Shown here: piece after piece, positions 13,243-25,047 of the stretch
How positions within the stretch are numbered: position 1 is the first letter of the stretch
Layout: every line of letters begins with the position of its first letter
Origin: Whalleya microplaca
Taxonomy: Eukaryota > Ascomycota > Sordariomycetes > Xylariales > Xylariaceae
Length of the DNA stretch: 64,000 nucleotides
Reading direction: 5' to 3'
Assembly (NCBI GenBank): GCA_022497155.1
Contig: MU385728.1
Location: forward strand, 62,001-126,000
The notes under the pieces: model-generated
What the model was told of the DNA's origin: nothing
The model's input: only the letters and a program-made list of their open reading frames with translations
Database searches by the model: none
Made by a program: the position numbers and the translations under genes

Positions 13243-13746
13243 CTGCTTTTCCTTTTCTGGCCATCTTCGCGCGGTGACCAGGGAGGTTAGGTTAATCCTG
13301 TATTTGTCGCGGCTCCGGTTAACAGGAGTCTGTGTGTGTTTGTGTGTGAACTACTACAACCGAGGCGTACCTTGTGAACTCAATTTTACCTTTCTGTTGT
13401 GGTCTTCAACTTTGCGCACTCTTGGGACGGGGAAATGCAACAATTCAACTGGTCCGGGACGCTCTTGTATTTTGATCTCGTCGCTACCTCGCCTTTCTTC
13501 CCTTAGTTGTCCGCTGCGTCCATCCGATCCTTCGTTGGAAGGTTCCGACTCGCAGCGTTGGCTTACTCTAGAGCCTCTTCATGTCCGGATTTCGTGGTGG
13601 CGAGGCTAACCCTGAATACCTAGAGGATTCCACAACAACGGCAAGCGACTGTTGTTCTCTTCGTGAACCCTCGTACCTCTTCAGACCGCTCCAACGAACT
13701 TCTGCGACCGTCCGGTTTCACCGTGTCGAGAACAATAAGAGACAGC

Positions 13747-15529
13747 ATGTCGCAGTATTACGGCGAATCGCAATGGCCCGGCGCCGGCCCTGCCCAGTCG
13801 ACCTGGGACCATCAAACCCCACCGCCCCCTGCGCGATCTGGTAAGTCTAGATGTCCGGTATCGTGTTGTGGTCCTCAAGAATTATGTCAATTGACTCGAG
13901 TGTTCCAGGTGCTAACTCCGCCATCCCGCGCGAGGAGGGGTCTGCTTTCTCCTACCAAATAGAGGGTACGTCAATGTCACGATGGAGACCCAGTGTGTGT
14001 GTATGAGCGCATGTTCAGTAATGGATCGCGCAATCGATGCCTTTCATGTCTGTCGGAACATCCGAGTTACAAATATTGGACAAGCGGATTACTACACATG
14101 CCATGCCATCCCTATATGCCCAACAATGGGAATCTGCGTCATGCCCAAATACTGACGAATTGGTTATAGAGGTTGAACGAGCCATCGACAATCTGGTTAA
14201 GAGCGGAAAGATGTTTGGCCCGCAAGCGCGCCGTGAGTTTCGCCCTCGCCCTGGTCTCGCCCTGAAACGTGCCTGAGTGCATCGACTTGTGTCCTGGGGA
14301 CTCTGGGAGCGTTCCGTTTGATGGACGTGACTAATGGGTATTTGTAGATGGTCGAGGTGCGTCAGGACCCGGAGGCCCACGACCTCATTCCCTAGAGTTT
14401 GGCGATCAACGCGGAGGCGGTCACTCCGGCCCCAACCTGCAGAATTTCTATGCTGCGCAACGACATCAATCTTCGCGTGGCTCCAACGAGGCGGAGCAAA
14501 TGATGCAGGCCAAGCGGAGGATGGCGGCTCAACGGGAGCGAGAGCTTCGCAACTATCATCAAGAGCAGCAATATAACCGAAGTAGGCCGCCCTCTTCTGT
14601 ATAGCACAAGACTTGCATCGCAAAATCAAAAAAAGAAAATTCATTCGGCGGAGTCAACATGTTCCGTGTCTCCCCACACTTCGCACCATATCTTTATCAT
14701 GCTCTTTAAGTTCACGTAAACCCCATTACGACATATTGCGATGCGTTTTCACTCCACAGCACATCTCGAGATTTTCGCGAATACTGGCTAACGTTGCATT
14801 ACCATAGATGCTGTCGTTGACGTGCCTTACCCCAAGCCTGACCGCGCCCTGAGCCCTGGTAGCATGTCCGAAGATGAACGCCGGGAACTAATCTCGCGTC
14901 AGCGCAGTGCTCTGTATGGTGAGAGCAACTTCGCTGATGAGGCTGGCGCAAACCGACCAGGAGTCCCTGGCCTACCGACCGGCACGTCAGCTCACCGTGG
15001 TCCTTCCCCTCTGGCCTACGACTACGGACGATCAGCTGCCTCCAATGCCCCTGAAGGCGCACAGCAGCCCGGCGAGGGTCAGGGGCTGTCGCGTGCCAAC
15101 AGCAATGCCAGCCCGCAGTCGAACCCGCCCAACAATATGAATATTTTCGACAATGGTGTCGGTCATCAGCAGGCTACCCGGACGAGCAACTCGTCCCCAA
15201 CTGGTGGATCGCCTCCTCGAGCAGGAGGACCTCCCAAGCCGGCCCAAACCGGTAATGTAGTAGCGCCGATTGGGACACGCCCTTCTGGGACTTCCCAAGC
15301 GCCCAATCCTGCGCTGAACAAGCGGTCGACCACTCCCCTACCCTCTCCACTCAGCCACGGCTTCTCTGCGTCGGGCAATGGCGACGAGAAGAACCAGGGT
15401 ATTTCGACCTCCGGCGCCCCTTCCAACCCGGCTAGCGCTGCCGCAGATGGATACAACGGATGGGGTAACCGCTCTGGAGTGTGGGGCAACAAGTCCAGCT
15501 TAGGAGTTCAGGCAAGCGTCTGGGGTTAG
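13747..15529 (+). CDS. Conserved fungal Ser/Gln/Asn-rich protein, five exons, function unknown
   Basis: Model of 389 aa with exons 13747-13840, 13909-13965, 14170-14232, 14348-14581 and 14808-15529. All junctions are GT-AG and keep phase; the sum is 1170 nt. It starts MSQYYGESQWPG. An amphipathic helix-like stretch reads EVERAIDNLVKSGKMFG. A charged, probably coiled segment follows (EAEQMMQAKRRMAAQREREL), then SEDERRELISRQRSALYGE. A long disordered Ser/Pro/Asn/Gly tail ends in Trp-Gly motifs (NGWGN, VWGNK, SVWG). The conserved helical blocks and intron phases suggest a real fungal family, but I cannot assign a function. An RNA- or membrane-trafficking scaffold is possible and unproven. A 209-aa frame on the opposite strand crosses the introns and is a shadow. 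Confidence 0.82.
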
Positions 15530-18500
15530 GAAGCAGAACAGTGTCATGAGATTCCGATTAAGCAGGAGCGGGAATAAGTTGCAAAAGTATGGTAGCAGTG
15601 AAAGGATCAGCACAAAATCGGTGTTCAGGTCGGTTGGTTTCTAGGGGTGTAGGGAAACGTATATCCAGCATCAGCAGGGTGTTTAGGCCTTTAACGACAC
15701 GGAAACACAGATTTGGGCACAGGGGGGAAATTGTTTTTTTCTGGAGTTCTCTCTTTTCTGCTTCTCGGAACCCCGATACCAGTCGACCCACAAGACATCA
15801 TGGCCCACGACACAAACCTGTTCAACGAAAACGAGATATATAAGAGATTGCTTTGTTTTTTTCCTTGTTAATACACAACAGCAAAGGCGGTTGGGCCCCG
15901 GAGGACACAGCAAAGGCAAACCAAAAAAAGGGTGGATTCGGAAATTTCTACGGTATCGCTGCACGGCAAAGCAAAGGGCAAAGGGCATAGTGGGCGATTC
16001 CTGTGTGTTTGAGTGATTGTGGCAACTGAGGTCTTCGCACGGTTTGGTTTGGGTACCGGCAACGGAGTTGTTGCGTGCATAATTTGCAAATACCTACAAG
16101 AAAGGGGGGAGGGGAATATTAAGGGGGTACCTTAGGAGGGCAGGGGTTTTTTACCTTAAGGGGGGAGGGTAAGGGGGTTGGCCCGGCAAAGGCAGGCAGG
16201 CGTGTGCTGTTCATTAATTGTGATAACGGTTCCGGTAATGGCAAAGGTTTGCGTGGTTTAACCATCCCCGGTGTGTTTGGCTCTTCTTTCACTTTTACAT
16301 GTAAGCATTAGGGGGAGGTAAACTTTTACGTTTGTTCGCATTGGGGAGTTTGGCAAAGTTCTTAGTTGTTGTTTTTTTCACAACCCCCGGCATTGGCAAA
16401 ATCGGACGAGTAGTGGAGGCAAATATACCTTGCTCTCTTTTTTCCCGGTTCCTGACCTGCTTACGTATTATGAGTCTGGTTACTATGTGCTTTGGTTTAA
16501 GTGATTTATGTTATAGACATGTTGGGACAGTGCTTGATGTGGATGTCACTCACTTACTCACTTCCTTGGCGATGAGTCTCAGTATACCTGGGTAGCCGCG
16601 GAAGGTTGGTGACGAAGCGTTGCATGAGACTTAGCATGAGGCTTGCTGATGTTGGTGATGATGATGCTAACGACTATGTAGATCTTCTATGGCCACCGAT
16701 GCTTGTATAGACAGGTTGGTGCTGCCCGGCGAATGGCTCATCCCAATTCGTTGGGGTTGCTGTGTTTCATTGAGCCTGGGTAGAGCAAGGCTTCAGAGTG
16801 TCGACACAGATTCTTCTATCACATGTCTGCTTTATCCTAACTACAGCCCTGGTATCTTAACCCCTGGGCCAGTATTCCATGCGCCTACTAGGTAGTGAGA
16901 GCTTAGGCTCCAAGACTTATAACAACAGTTCCTTTTCAAGAAATAGGGTGTTGGATCTTTGCCCCAAGGCTAATTCATCATCCACTGTTTTTAACAGTCC
17001 TTGCCTTACTACTTGTTTTCGTTCACCGGTGTTCTTATCCTTGACAGTCGGTCAAGCCATCTATTCAGAGGCGATGCTTGTCTTGGGCCGGCCAACATGT
17101 GTTCAAGCTATATTATAGTACAGTGTCATCGATAAGCTTGCTCCTGAGCAGCCAACATACTTACATGTTGGCCTTCAACCGTGTTCATCTGGAGATCAAC
17201 TAGATTATGCGTTCTGAATAGTCCATCACGTCGTATTGTATCCTGTCGGTGGAACTACGCTTTTGGGGCGCCACTCACATGATCTATGCTCCCTTTCGAT
17301 AAGCGCACAATGGTTTAGTAAATCTGCTCCCTAGTAGTATTCTCGAGCCTCTTTCTACAACAGGTCTAACCAGCCATGATAGGAGAGTAAGGTCATAGAG
17401 AAAGAATAGATGTGCCTATTCCTCTTCTGCGAGGTGCACATGGGTCAGTAGCCTACAGGAATACCAACAGGTCTGAGGCTTGGGGATGTTAGGAATACTC
17501 GGTGAGCATTTCTGTCTAATTAAGCAAAAGACTAGCTATGTTCCTAGCTACGTTGACTAAATGGAATTTTACAGCTGTTGTTGTTGTTGTAATGTCATCA
17601 TGTGTCTTTTTTGCCACCAACAGAAGAAAAGGGGAAGGAGAGACCCGAGCAGTTGGAACTAGGCAGAAAAATAGGAGACGGAACATACTCCGATGGCCAT
17701 TGGGAGACTTGATTGGGCAGACATCCAACATCATCATCTCGGCACAGATGCTTGCCGCTCCCCATCACCTGATATCATAGAACCGTGGAGGTTTTATTCT
17801 GTCCAACGTTGCTCATGAGCCACTATGTTCGATGGTTGGCTGAGGGGCGGAGTGATAGCAGCTCTATGTACATCAAGGCAACTAACATAGTAACTTGATC
17901 TGAGCGGCATTAAACACCAAAATCTAGTGTCTCCTCATTAGACAGGGGAAGAGATTAATTGGAGTATTCTCCACGCCAGTGTCACGATTCTACTCGATAA
18001 GACATTGTCACAGAAGGGGGAGCGGGTAGCCGGGCGGGAAGAGCGGCGGTTGATGCAGGTTCCCGGCGGCACAGCAAATGGAAATACGCGACACGGGAAT
18101 ATATCGATTAGAAACCAACAGCGACGCAGCAGTTGGAGAGATAGGTGACAAGTAGCGCGTCTAGGTATATTACAACTGGAATAAGCTTCTCTGCCGTGTG
18201 TTGGTCACAGCCTCGGGATCCTGCATAATGAGGTCGCGCACCCCTAACCTAACCTCCGTGTGCTACGCGGGTCATTTATCATATCTCACACACTTACTGA
18301 TCCCGTGCCGTCTGTGAACGTCTGCTTCCAATAGAATTTGACGTGTGGTAAAGGTATTCTAGTTCTTAAGTGGTCTTTGAGCGTTCATTGGATCGACCTC
18401 GGATGTTGAGATCGCGGATCTACCCGCCGCTAAATGCTGTGAAGCTTTCGCAAAAGGGCTTGTGAAGCCTGCCATTGGACCTGTGCGTCGGGGTTCGTAT

Positions 18501-18659
18501 CACAAAATGGCATACGTAAAATACTATATTTTATGAGCATGACGGAAGATGAATGAGCCGTCACAGCATCTTAACAATGACTGACGACTAGTCGTAAGTA
18601 ATTCTTCATTATGGGGGTATTTATTCAATTTGCATTAACACGCACTGGGGCGCACCGCC
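15530..18659. other. Convergent intergenic spacer (3.1 kb)
   Basis: Tail-to-tail spacer between the five-exon gene and the thioredoxin-like gene. At 16100-16180 there are dense G runs on the + strand. At 17151-17172 there is an 8-bp inverted repeat (GCCAACAT arms). No convincing reading frame, tRNA or element is visible. Confidence 0.5.
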
Positions 18660-19633
18660 TCAGCAGCCCACCGCTGCAGCCGCGGCATCTATATCCATGA
18701 CATCGTCGGCGCGGAGCGCCTTCGCCGCCCAGACGACGGTGCCCCTCGCATCGACGGCGAACAAGCCAGCCTGCTGCCACTTATTGCCAATGACGGTAGA
18801 GGGGCCCTCATTTTCCTCCCCACCACCAGCACCTCCACCTACCCCGGGCCCCTTGCCCGCGCGCGGCGGGGGAGCAGCAGTGCTCAGCCCCGTGCCGGTC
18901 CGCTGGACGGCATTGGCGACCTTGATGCCCAGCCAGCCCTTCTCCCTCCAGCCCTGGATCTGCGTCGTCGGGTTGAACATGTACCAGGTGTTGCCGAGGC
19001 CGAGGCCCCACGCGGCGTAGACGGCGCGCTCCTCGTCGATCACGACCTCCACGGCCCACGCGCCGCCCAGCATGTCGATCCAGCGCCGCGTCGCGTCCGC
19101 CGACGAGTGCGATACCGCGATGAACTTCGCCCGGTCTGCGCGCTTGGTCGCCAGGGCGCGGAGGGCGAGGAAGGATTTCTGCGCAACTGGAGTTTGGTTT
19201 GTGTTAGTCTGCTCTGGGGCGCGTTGGGAGGGGTGGGAAGGGGGGGGTGGTCAGCTGGCTAGCTAGTAAAGGGGGAACCCGTACAGGCGCATCCGACGCA
19301 GCGCATGAAGAGCACGACGACCGGTTGCCCGCCGCCGAACGTCAGCTGGCGGTCGCGATCGAGCGGCGCCAGGTCGCCCGGCTTGGGGCATTCCTTCGCG
19401 ACGGGGACGGGGGGCGGGGCGGGCGAGAGCCAGGCTTGCGCGGTGAGGGGGAGTTTCTTGGTGCTCATCCAGGACCCCCAGCCTGCATTGGAGTCTTCCA
19501 GGTCGTCGAGACCCGGGACGGAGCCATTGTTGGAGGGTTTACTGCTGCTGCTGGACTTGGAAGAGAAGTCGAGGGCGTCGCTTGGCAGTCCCGCCTTCTT
19601 CAGCGCCAGCTTCGTCGTCAAGCTTGAGAACAT
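18660..19633 (-). CDS. Thioredoxin-like AhpC/TSA-domain protein (PRXL2/AAED1-like)
   Basis: Two exons on the minus strand, 19633-19285 and 19186-18660, with a 98-nt GT-AG intron; the product is 291 aa. Joining the exons restores VVVLFMRCVGCAFAQKSF across the splice, which supports the junction. Residues 103-117 form the thioredoxin-fold strand and redox motif, with a CxxC at Cys112/Cys115. SHSSADATRRWIDMLGGAW and VVIDEERAVYAAWGLG follow, then a C-terminal FAVDARGTVVWAAKA strand, as in fungal AhpC-TSA_2 proteins. The expected role is a thiol-dependent peroxidase or reductase in the cytosol; no targeting signal is evident. A glycine/proline-rich insert (about GKGPGVGGGAGGGEE) lies between the core strands and looks like a loop expansion. 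The physiological substrate is unknown. Confidence 0.85.
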
Positions 19634-22600
19634 GATCTTGACTGCCTTGCTGGACTCTGTGTAGGTAATAAATCGGTAACGGTATAAACAAAACAGGGGC
19701 GTGAACGCTGGAAATTAGAAAGACTGAAACTAAACAGCAAAAACGGACAGACACGCTGTGTCAATGCGACGGGAACCGAAAGGAAACGGAAATCAAAGAT
19801 CTGCAAATTACACAGAGGAGAAAGAGACGGGAACATGAAATGAAAGAAACGTCTACTACCGTAGGTCACGAGGCTGATGGACGAAGCTCCTTGACACAGG
19901 GGCCGTCTCAAACTTTAGGTACGTAGTATGGAAGCTTCTTTTAGATCCCTTGGTTGAGACTCGAGCGACAGGACCCCTAGCTTGCCCTGGCTCGCCCTGG
20001 GCTAGACCCTGCAAAGCACAAGCTAGCACTGTCGCGAGGCTGATGCCAAGCGCGCCTCGATGAATCACGCCGTTATCAATTGAGTTTAAGCCCTTTTTTC
20101 TGGATTGGGTGGCTGGGCTCGGCATCGAAAGATTTTGCGGGGTCTGCCAAGCTTTAGATCCCGGTTGAAGACAGCGCGGAACAATAATGTAAACTGCTGC
20201 ACTGACATATGGATCTCCTAATCATGAATAAATTTTGGGTTGCAACCTGTATGAGGTTCCCGCGCCTGATTGCTAATGTCCATGTGTGGCTGGAGGATCC
20301 CGCCCCATTGTCATGATGATTTCTCGGAATCAGCAGTTGCAAGTTGCAAGTTGAGACATTCCGGTTTACTATATGGCTAGGTAGATCGTGTAAAGGGAGT
20401 TATCATCGGCGAGGACTCACCTCGCCGAGGACGCGGATGCTATGCGGAAGAATCCCGCTGACGGAAGTGGAAAATAGGGAGCAGTCCCAACTCGGAGGTT
20501 TTATTTCCGTAAGGGCAACAATTTAAGAGTCCCGCCTATACTAACAGCTAAGAGGTTCGCCTCTTATTGCATTAAGACTGATCTCTTGTTCGAGCTTACG
20601 CGAGACCCATCTTCCTATACCATGGGCCGGTTTCCGAGTAAATAGTGTATCGTGGGGGTTCTTATTAGTCATTGCTCGCGTCACTGATGTATGTAGATGA
20701 GTTTGTACGCAGTAGTATTGGAGATGCTTTCATCCCTGCTAATTCCATCTACTATACGTATGTATATAGAAAGTCAGCTGACCAAATGAAATTGTAAGTG
20801 GGTATTATGAAGGTAGCTGGCGCGTCCTGGTATCATACACGTACATATTCGCAAGCAGATCCAGCTATAGACTGAAGCACTAATAAGTGCTTTGATGTAG
20901 CATTGTTTCTACTAAGAGCTGAACGTGTAAAGCAATGGAAACATGAGGATGAACGGAGGGCCAATTGGATGGGACCTTGATGGATTGTAAGTAGGCAATT
21001 AGCATGCATCTCGTATAATGCCCCTGGCTTGCCTGGCGTCAAAAGCACTGCCATAGGATGGGGCAGAGATAGAAATAGCTTTTGGGGCTCGTTAAGCCGA
21101 GGTGCCTTTCATCATTCGAGGCATAGTGTAATTCGTACGGCACTCGCATTTGCTATATCTGTCAGAACATCTGATGTTTGCAAGGCTGAGTTAGCGCTTG
21201 TGTTACCAGGACTCGGTAGTCACGAATCTGACGATCTCCAGAGTCAGTGTTAGGCGCAAAGCAACCCTCCAGGGTTACAATATGCACTTCCGCCGGCATT
21301 GCAGCAGAGCTCTCAGAGCAACGAGAGCAACGAGTTCGTGTCTCTTCGTGCAATGGCAACATAATCGAGGGACAGGCACACAAATCACGGCTGTCGAACG
21401 GTTCCACAAACTACATTGCCACTGTCCCAAAACGGTTATATCCATGCAGAAGGATAACTGACAGCCCAGACTTATGTCAGATTCGCTCGCAACGAGAGAT
21501 GTGATTAGGGCTGAGCAGATAGATAATTTTAGCTGGATCGGCCTGTCAGCCGAAGACTTGAACACCTGTTCCTATTGAGGGCTGGAAACCTCAAGTAAGT
21601 AATCAGCACAACGCCGAGAAGGTCGAAGGCAACCTACGCAACAGCCCCCGATTGTAGCACCTGGAGGCATGACGTCAGGAACCTGTCTGATATGTAAGAC
21701 AAAAAGTAGCCATTCAGGCGGCCGATAGGGCTCGACCTAGGTAAGACTATGCCTTCCCAGATTCCTTCATGACGTGATGGGCTGCAGGAGGTCTTGGATA
21801 ATCAGGCCACCGATAGCTGTATAACACCTGGGCAGCTTTCAGGTTTGTTGGCACCAAACCTCCGAGGTGCAAATGCCTTGACTGTTCGTGATTGCGTGGG
21901 GTGGAGAGAGAGCAGGCGATGAGAGTTTGGAGCCTCGCGGAACAACCCTGAAGAGTCGGTAGACCCCAAAACGGAAACATGGAGCACCCGTGAGCACATG
22001 TCAGGAACCGATCGACAGGTACCTACCTTGCTGTCCATCGAGAGACATGCGATTAGATAGGTATGCAGGACACACGCGCAATGCAGGTCCCGCTCTCCAT
22101 AGGGGAAAAGCCATCGATCATCATCGGTGAACTGGATATTTTGAGGTGCGTTGGGGGGAGAGGGGGGGGTTGTGAGATATCTGGATAATTGAAGAACTAT
22201 AGTTCCCCGAGAACAAGGCAGAGAGAGTATGCGTAGGTTGAAATGAAAGGGCCGACTTCGAGCAGCTTGTTGGTAAGAGGAAAGAAAACAAAATACATAC
22301 TGCGTACAATGCAGTCACAGGTCACAGCCAACAACACTCTAGACTACTGGAGGTTATACGAGCAGACGAGTTCCACCTAGATGGTTCTCAATAAAGCAGG
22401 GACCAGCATGCGCAGGCGGTGGATACAATACAAGCAAGTAGAAGAATCACGAGAAAGAACATTATTATTGCAGTGGCATTTGCCACTCCTTCCCCAACTA
22501 GCGTAGCAGGCGTAGGTAGTGTTATGTTAGAAGGATGCGGTTTGGAATACAGTTTGGAATACACCACATGAAGGCTTTCCGTCATTGTACCTGGTGTCTC

Positions 22601-23434
22601 CCATGTGACTCTAGCGATGTTGGGGGCTCCTTGTAAGGCTACCCTGCATGTACATAGGAGGCCAGGCAGTGAGCCCCGAGAGAGAAACCCGGGAATCCGT
22701 TGGCTTTATGTGTACATAGAGTGTAGAACGTCGGCTAACAAAGAACAACCTTGGCTGTGAGATAGGAGGAGAGGGTATTGTTCATGAAGCTGCAGTAACA
22801 AAAAGGGGAGACGATCATAGTGTAAGGTATGTATGTAGGATACGTATTGTATGTATGGAGTATGATGTATGTATGTACGTATGTATATACCGTGAGTAAG
22901 TGAGTGCAGTACAGTACAATGGTAGGTTATTATTGCAGGAGGTTATACTGTATCACAGTCCGAGGCTTGACACGACATATAATAATAGGCAATTAAGTTA
23001 AGGCACACTATACATGTATGGAGTAGATAAAATGGTACGGAATACATGTATTGTTCAGGTACTCGCCCACCCGCCCTGCATTAAACACTTACTTCAGTTG
23101 GTGACTTCAAACATCCAATTCAATTGATGTTAGCTACATAACCTACTTAAACCTAGTAACAACTGCACCGTTGTTGGATCTACATGTATATTTGCTGCAA
23201 GCAGTGGCAGGGCACTGGCCACTGGCCTGATTGATGACTGGTAAATAGATACACGTAAAATAATAAATCATCGGACGGAGCAGCAGAAGCAGAAGCAGAA
23301 GCAGGTGGTGGGAGGTGGTTGCAGCTGTGCAGGTGCTGCTGATTAACGTGCTATGACCACTAAATAGCCAGAGCACGCGCCACACACACGCACACACACG
23401 CGCGCCCACAACACGCTGTAACAGGCCCGGGTGG

Positions 23435-23515
23435 CAGAGATGGCAGAGAGTGGCAGAGAGTGGCAGAGAGTGGCAGAGACTGGAGTGGGAGAGTGGGAGA
23501 GTGGAAAAGAGAGTG
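23435..23515. repeat. GAGTGGCA / GTGGGAGA tandem repeat
   Basis: Imperfect tandem copies of the 10-mer GGCAGAGAGT followed by GGGAGAGT units. Purine-rich on the + strand. Confidence 0.75.
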
Positions 23516-23954
23516 GAAGAAGTGGGTTGTGAGGCGTTACGCAGATGTCATTGGACGAGTGGCACTCAATGCACTCAGGCACTTGCACCTCATCACTTTT
23601 CTCATCAGTCAAATCAGTCAAATTACCTGAGAGTTACCTTGGCCTACCTAACTTAAGTTCGCTACTACTGCTGCACTACTGCTGCACTACTACAACAACC
23701 ACCACTACAACCCGTACAGCTAATAATCCGTACCTTACACTTATTATTACTCACTAACCACTACCTACATTTCCGTACCTAACCTAACCATTACTTACCC
23801 TTACATGTACATGTACTGACCCTTACTTACCGACACACCACACTTTGTTACATACATACCTCCTACCATAACCATAACCTGCTACCTCTCTTGGGTGCTG
23901 ACAACCGAGTTTCCAATCCATCTCACCTACCTCGTACCTCTAGACCTTTCTTAC

Positions 23955-24013
23955 TATTACCACGACTACTACCACGACTACTACTACCACGACTACTACT
24001 ACGACTACTACTC
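23955..24013. repeat. ACTACTACCACG trinucleotide-based repeat
   Basis: Interrupted CTA/CGA triplet repeat visible directly, within the long upstream region of the nucleotidyltransferase gene. Confidence 0.75.
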
Positions 24014-24138
24014 CTAGACGACTGTACCGTACCGTATCGTACCTCCCCATCCCCAACCTTTACTTAGTAACGAATCCCCTTGGAAGCAACGACAACACTT
24101 TCCTCCTTTACCTACCTTATTCACCTCTCCCACTACCG

Positions 24139-24195
24139 TATCTATCTATCTATCTGTCTATCTATCGGTCTCTCTCTCTCTCTCTCTCTCTCTAC
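24139..24195. repeat. TCTA then TC microsatellite
   Basis: Several TCTA units, a TCTG/TCGG interruption, then about twelve TC dinucleotides. It probably lies in the promoter or leader of the gene at 25048. Confidence 0.85.
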
Positions 24196-25047
24196 TTGCC
24201 TTGCCTTTAGGTTCAGGTCTTTTGTTGTGATACCCCCTTTATACCCACACGTCGATTCGTGTGTAGTGTGCTTATTTCAGTCCTTTTTTCCCCCTTCCTG
24301 TTCCTGGGCCGCTTCCCTCCTTTTTTTGTTGCCCAATTAGCCAACTACCCGGGGAAACCAACCAAGCAAGCAGTCAATGTCCTAGTTCCTTCACCTTTGC
24401 GAGTGTGTGCGTGTGTGCGTGCGTGCGGACGGAAATCGACTCATTGATGCTCCACGACAGTCATCTACAGTATCTGCTGGGAAAAGAAAAAAGATCTCCC
24501 CCTCCCTCATGAGCCGAATACTCCATCCATCCTTTGCCTCCAGCGTCAAAGACATTCCCTACTCTATTATATTGATACGGGCTTGGGCTTGTTTCTCGTT
24601 CTTGTTCTTGTTCTAGTTCTAGTTCCATACGGAGAGAGAGCGCACACACACTAGCGGGCTGTCAGTTATTCACTCGGCCACCCAATCCTCGCTCGTTTTT
24701 TACGTCCTCGCCTTGCCGATCCTCCGAAGTCCCAGTCCCAGTCCCAGTCCCAGTTCTAGTTCCATTGTCCTAGTCTCGAGACCGCCGCTCTGTTGCCGAC
24801 CAGTCATCCGCCGAGTCGAACACGCTACGCTGACACGCTTGACACGCTGTCTCGCTCTGAACTTGTTCTGTCCTTGACGGCCATTGACGAATAGCCCGCT
24901 GTGTCCCAGCCCTCTGCCCACAGCCACGCAGCGAACGAACTTTTGATCTATACATTCACTTGCAGCGCTGCGTCACGGGAGCCACTCGTTCGACCCTCTC
25001 TTCCCAGTTAAATCACTCTCGGTTCTTTGTGCGGGGCCCATCTTTTA

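Larger units (their letters stand above)
4427..13746. other. Long gene-poor spacer (9.3 kb)
   Basis: I find no frame here with domain-like or splice-joined coding character. The longest short frames (6881-7213 and 7218-7502 on -) are Cys-rich nonsense with no consistent codon pattern. Visible structures are an inverted repeat at 5120-5150 (CTACGGC arms), a CAGGCCCCT triplicate at about 10807-10833, a CAGC tetramer run at about 11113-11137, TACCTA/TACCTGC-rich sequence at about 12540-12790 and a TTTTTC run at about 13212-13242. The last 600 bases before 13747 are pyrimidine-rich and probably hold the promoter and leader of the next gene. The rest may be degraded repeats, but I cannot name a family. 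Confidence 0.5.
19634..25047. other. Divergent intergenic region (5.4 kb) with microsatellite-rich leader
   Basis: Head-to-head promoters of the thioredoxin-like gene (-) and the nucleotidyltransferase gene (+). From about 22.8 kb on, the + side is crowded with simple repeats: GTATGTAT (22830-22890), CAGAAG (23281-23304), GAGTGGCA (about 23435-23480), CTACTACCACGA (23955-24013), TCTA/TC (24139-24195) and CCCAGT (24727-24752). No reading frame shows gene character. I interpret the last kilobase as promoter plus a long CT-rich leader. Confidence 0.5.

Noticed and set aside
14015..14644. 209-aa minus-strand frame
   Set aside because: It runs through introns and exons of the five-exon + gene, and the product has no family features.
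21162..21565. Overlapping frames on both strands suggesting a small gene
   Set aside because: All are short, mutually exclusive and featureless; no start context or splice pattern favours one.
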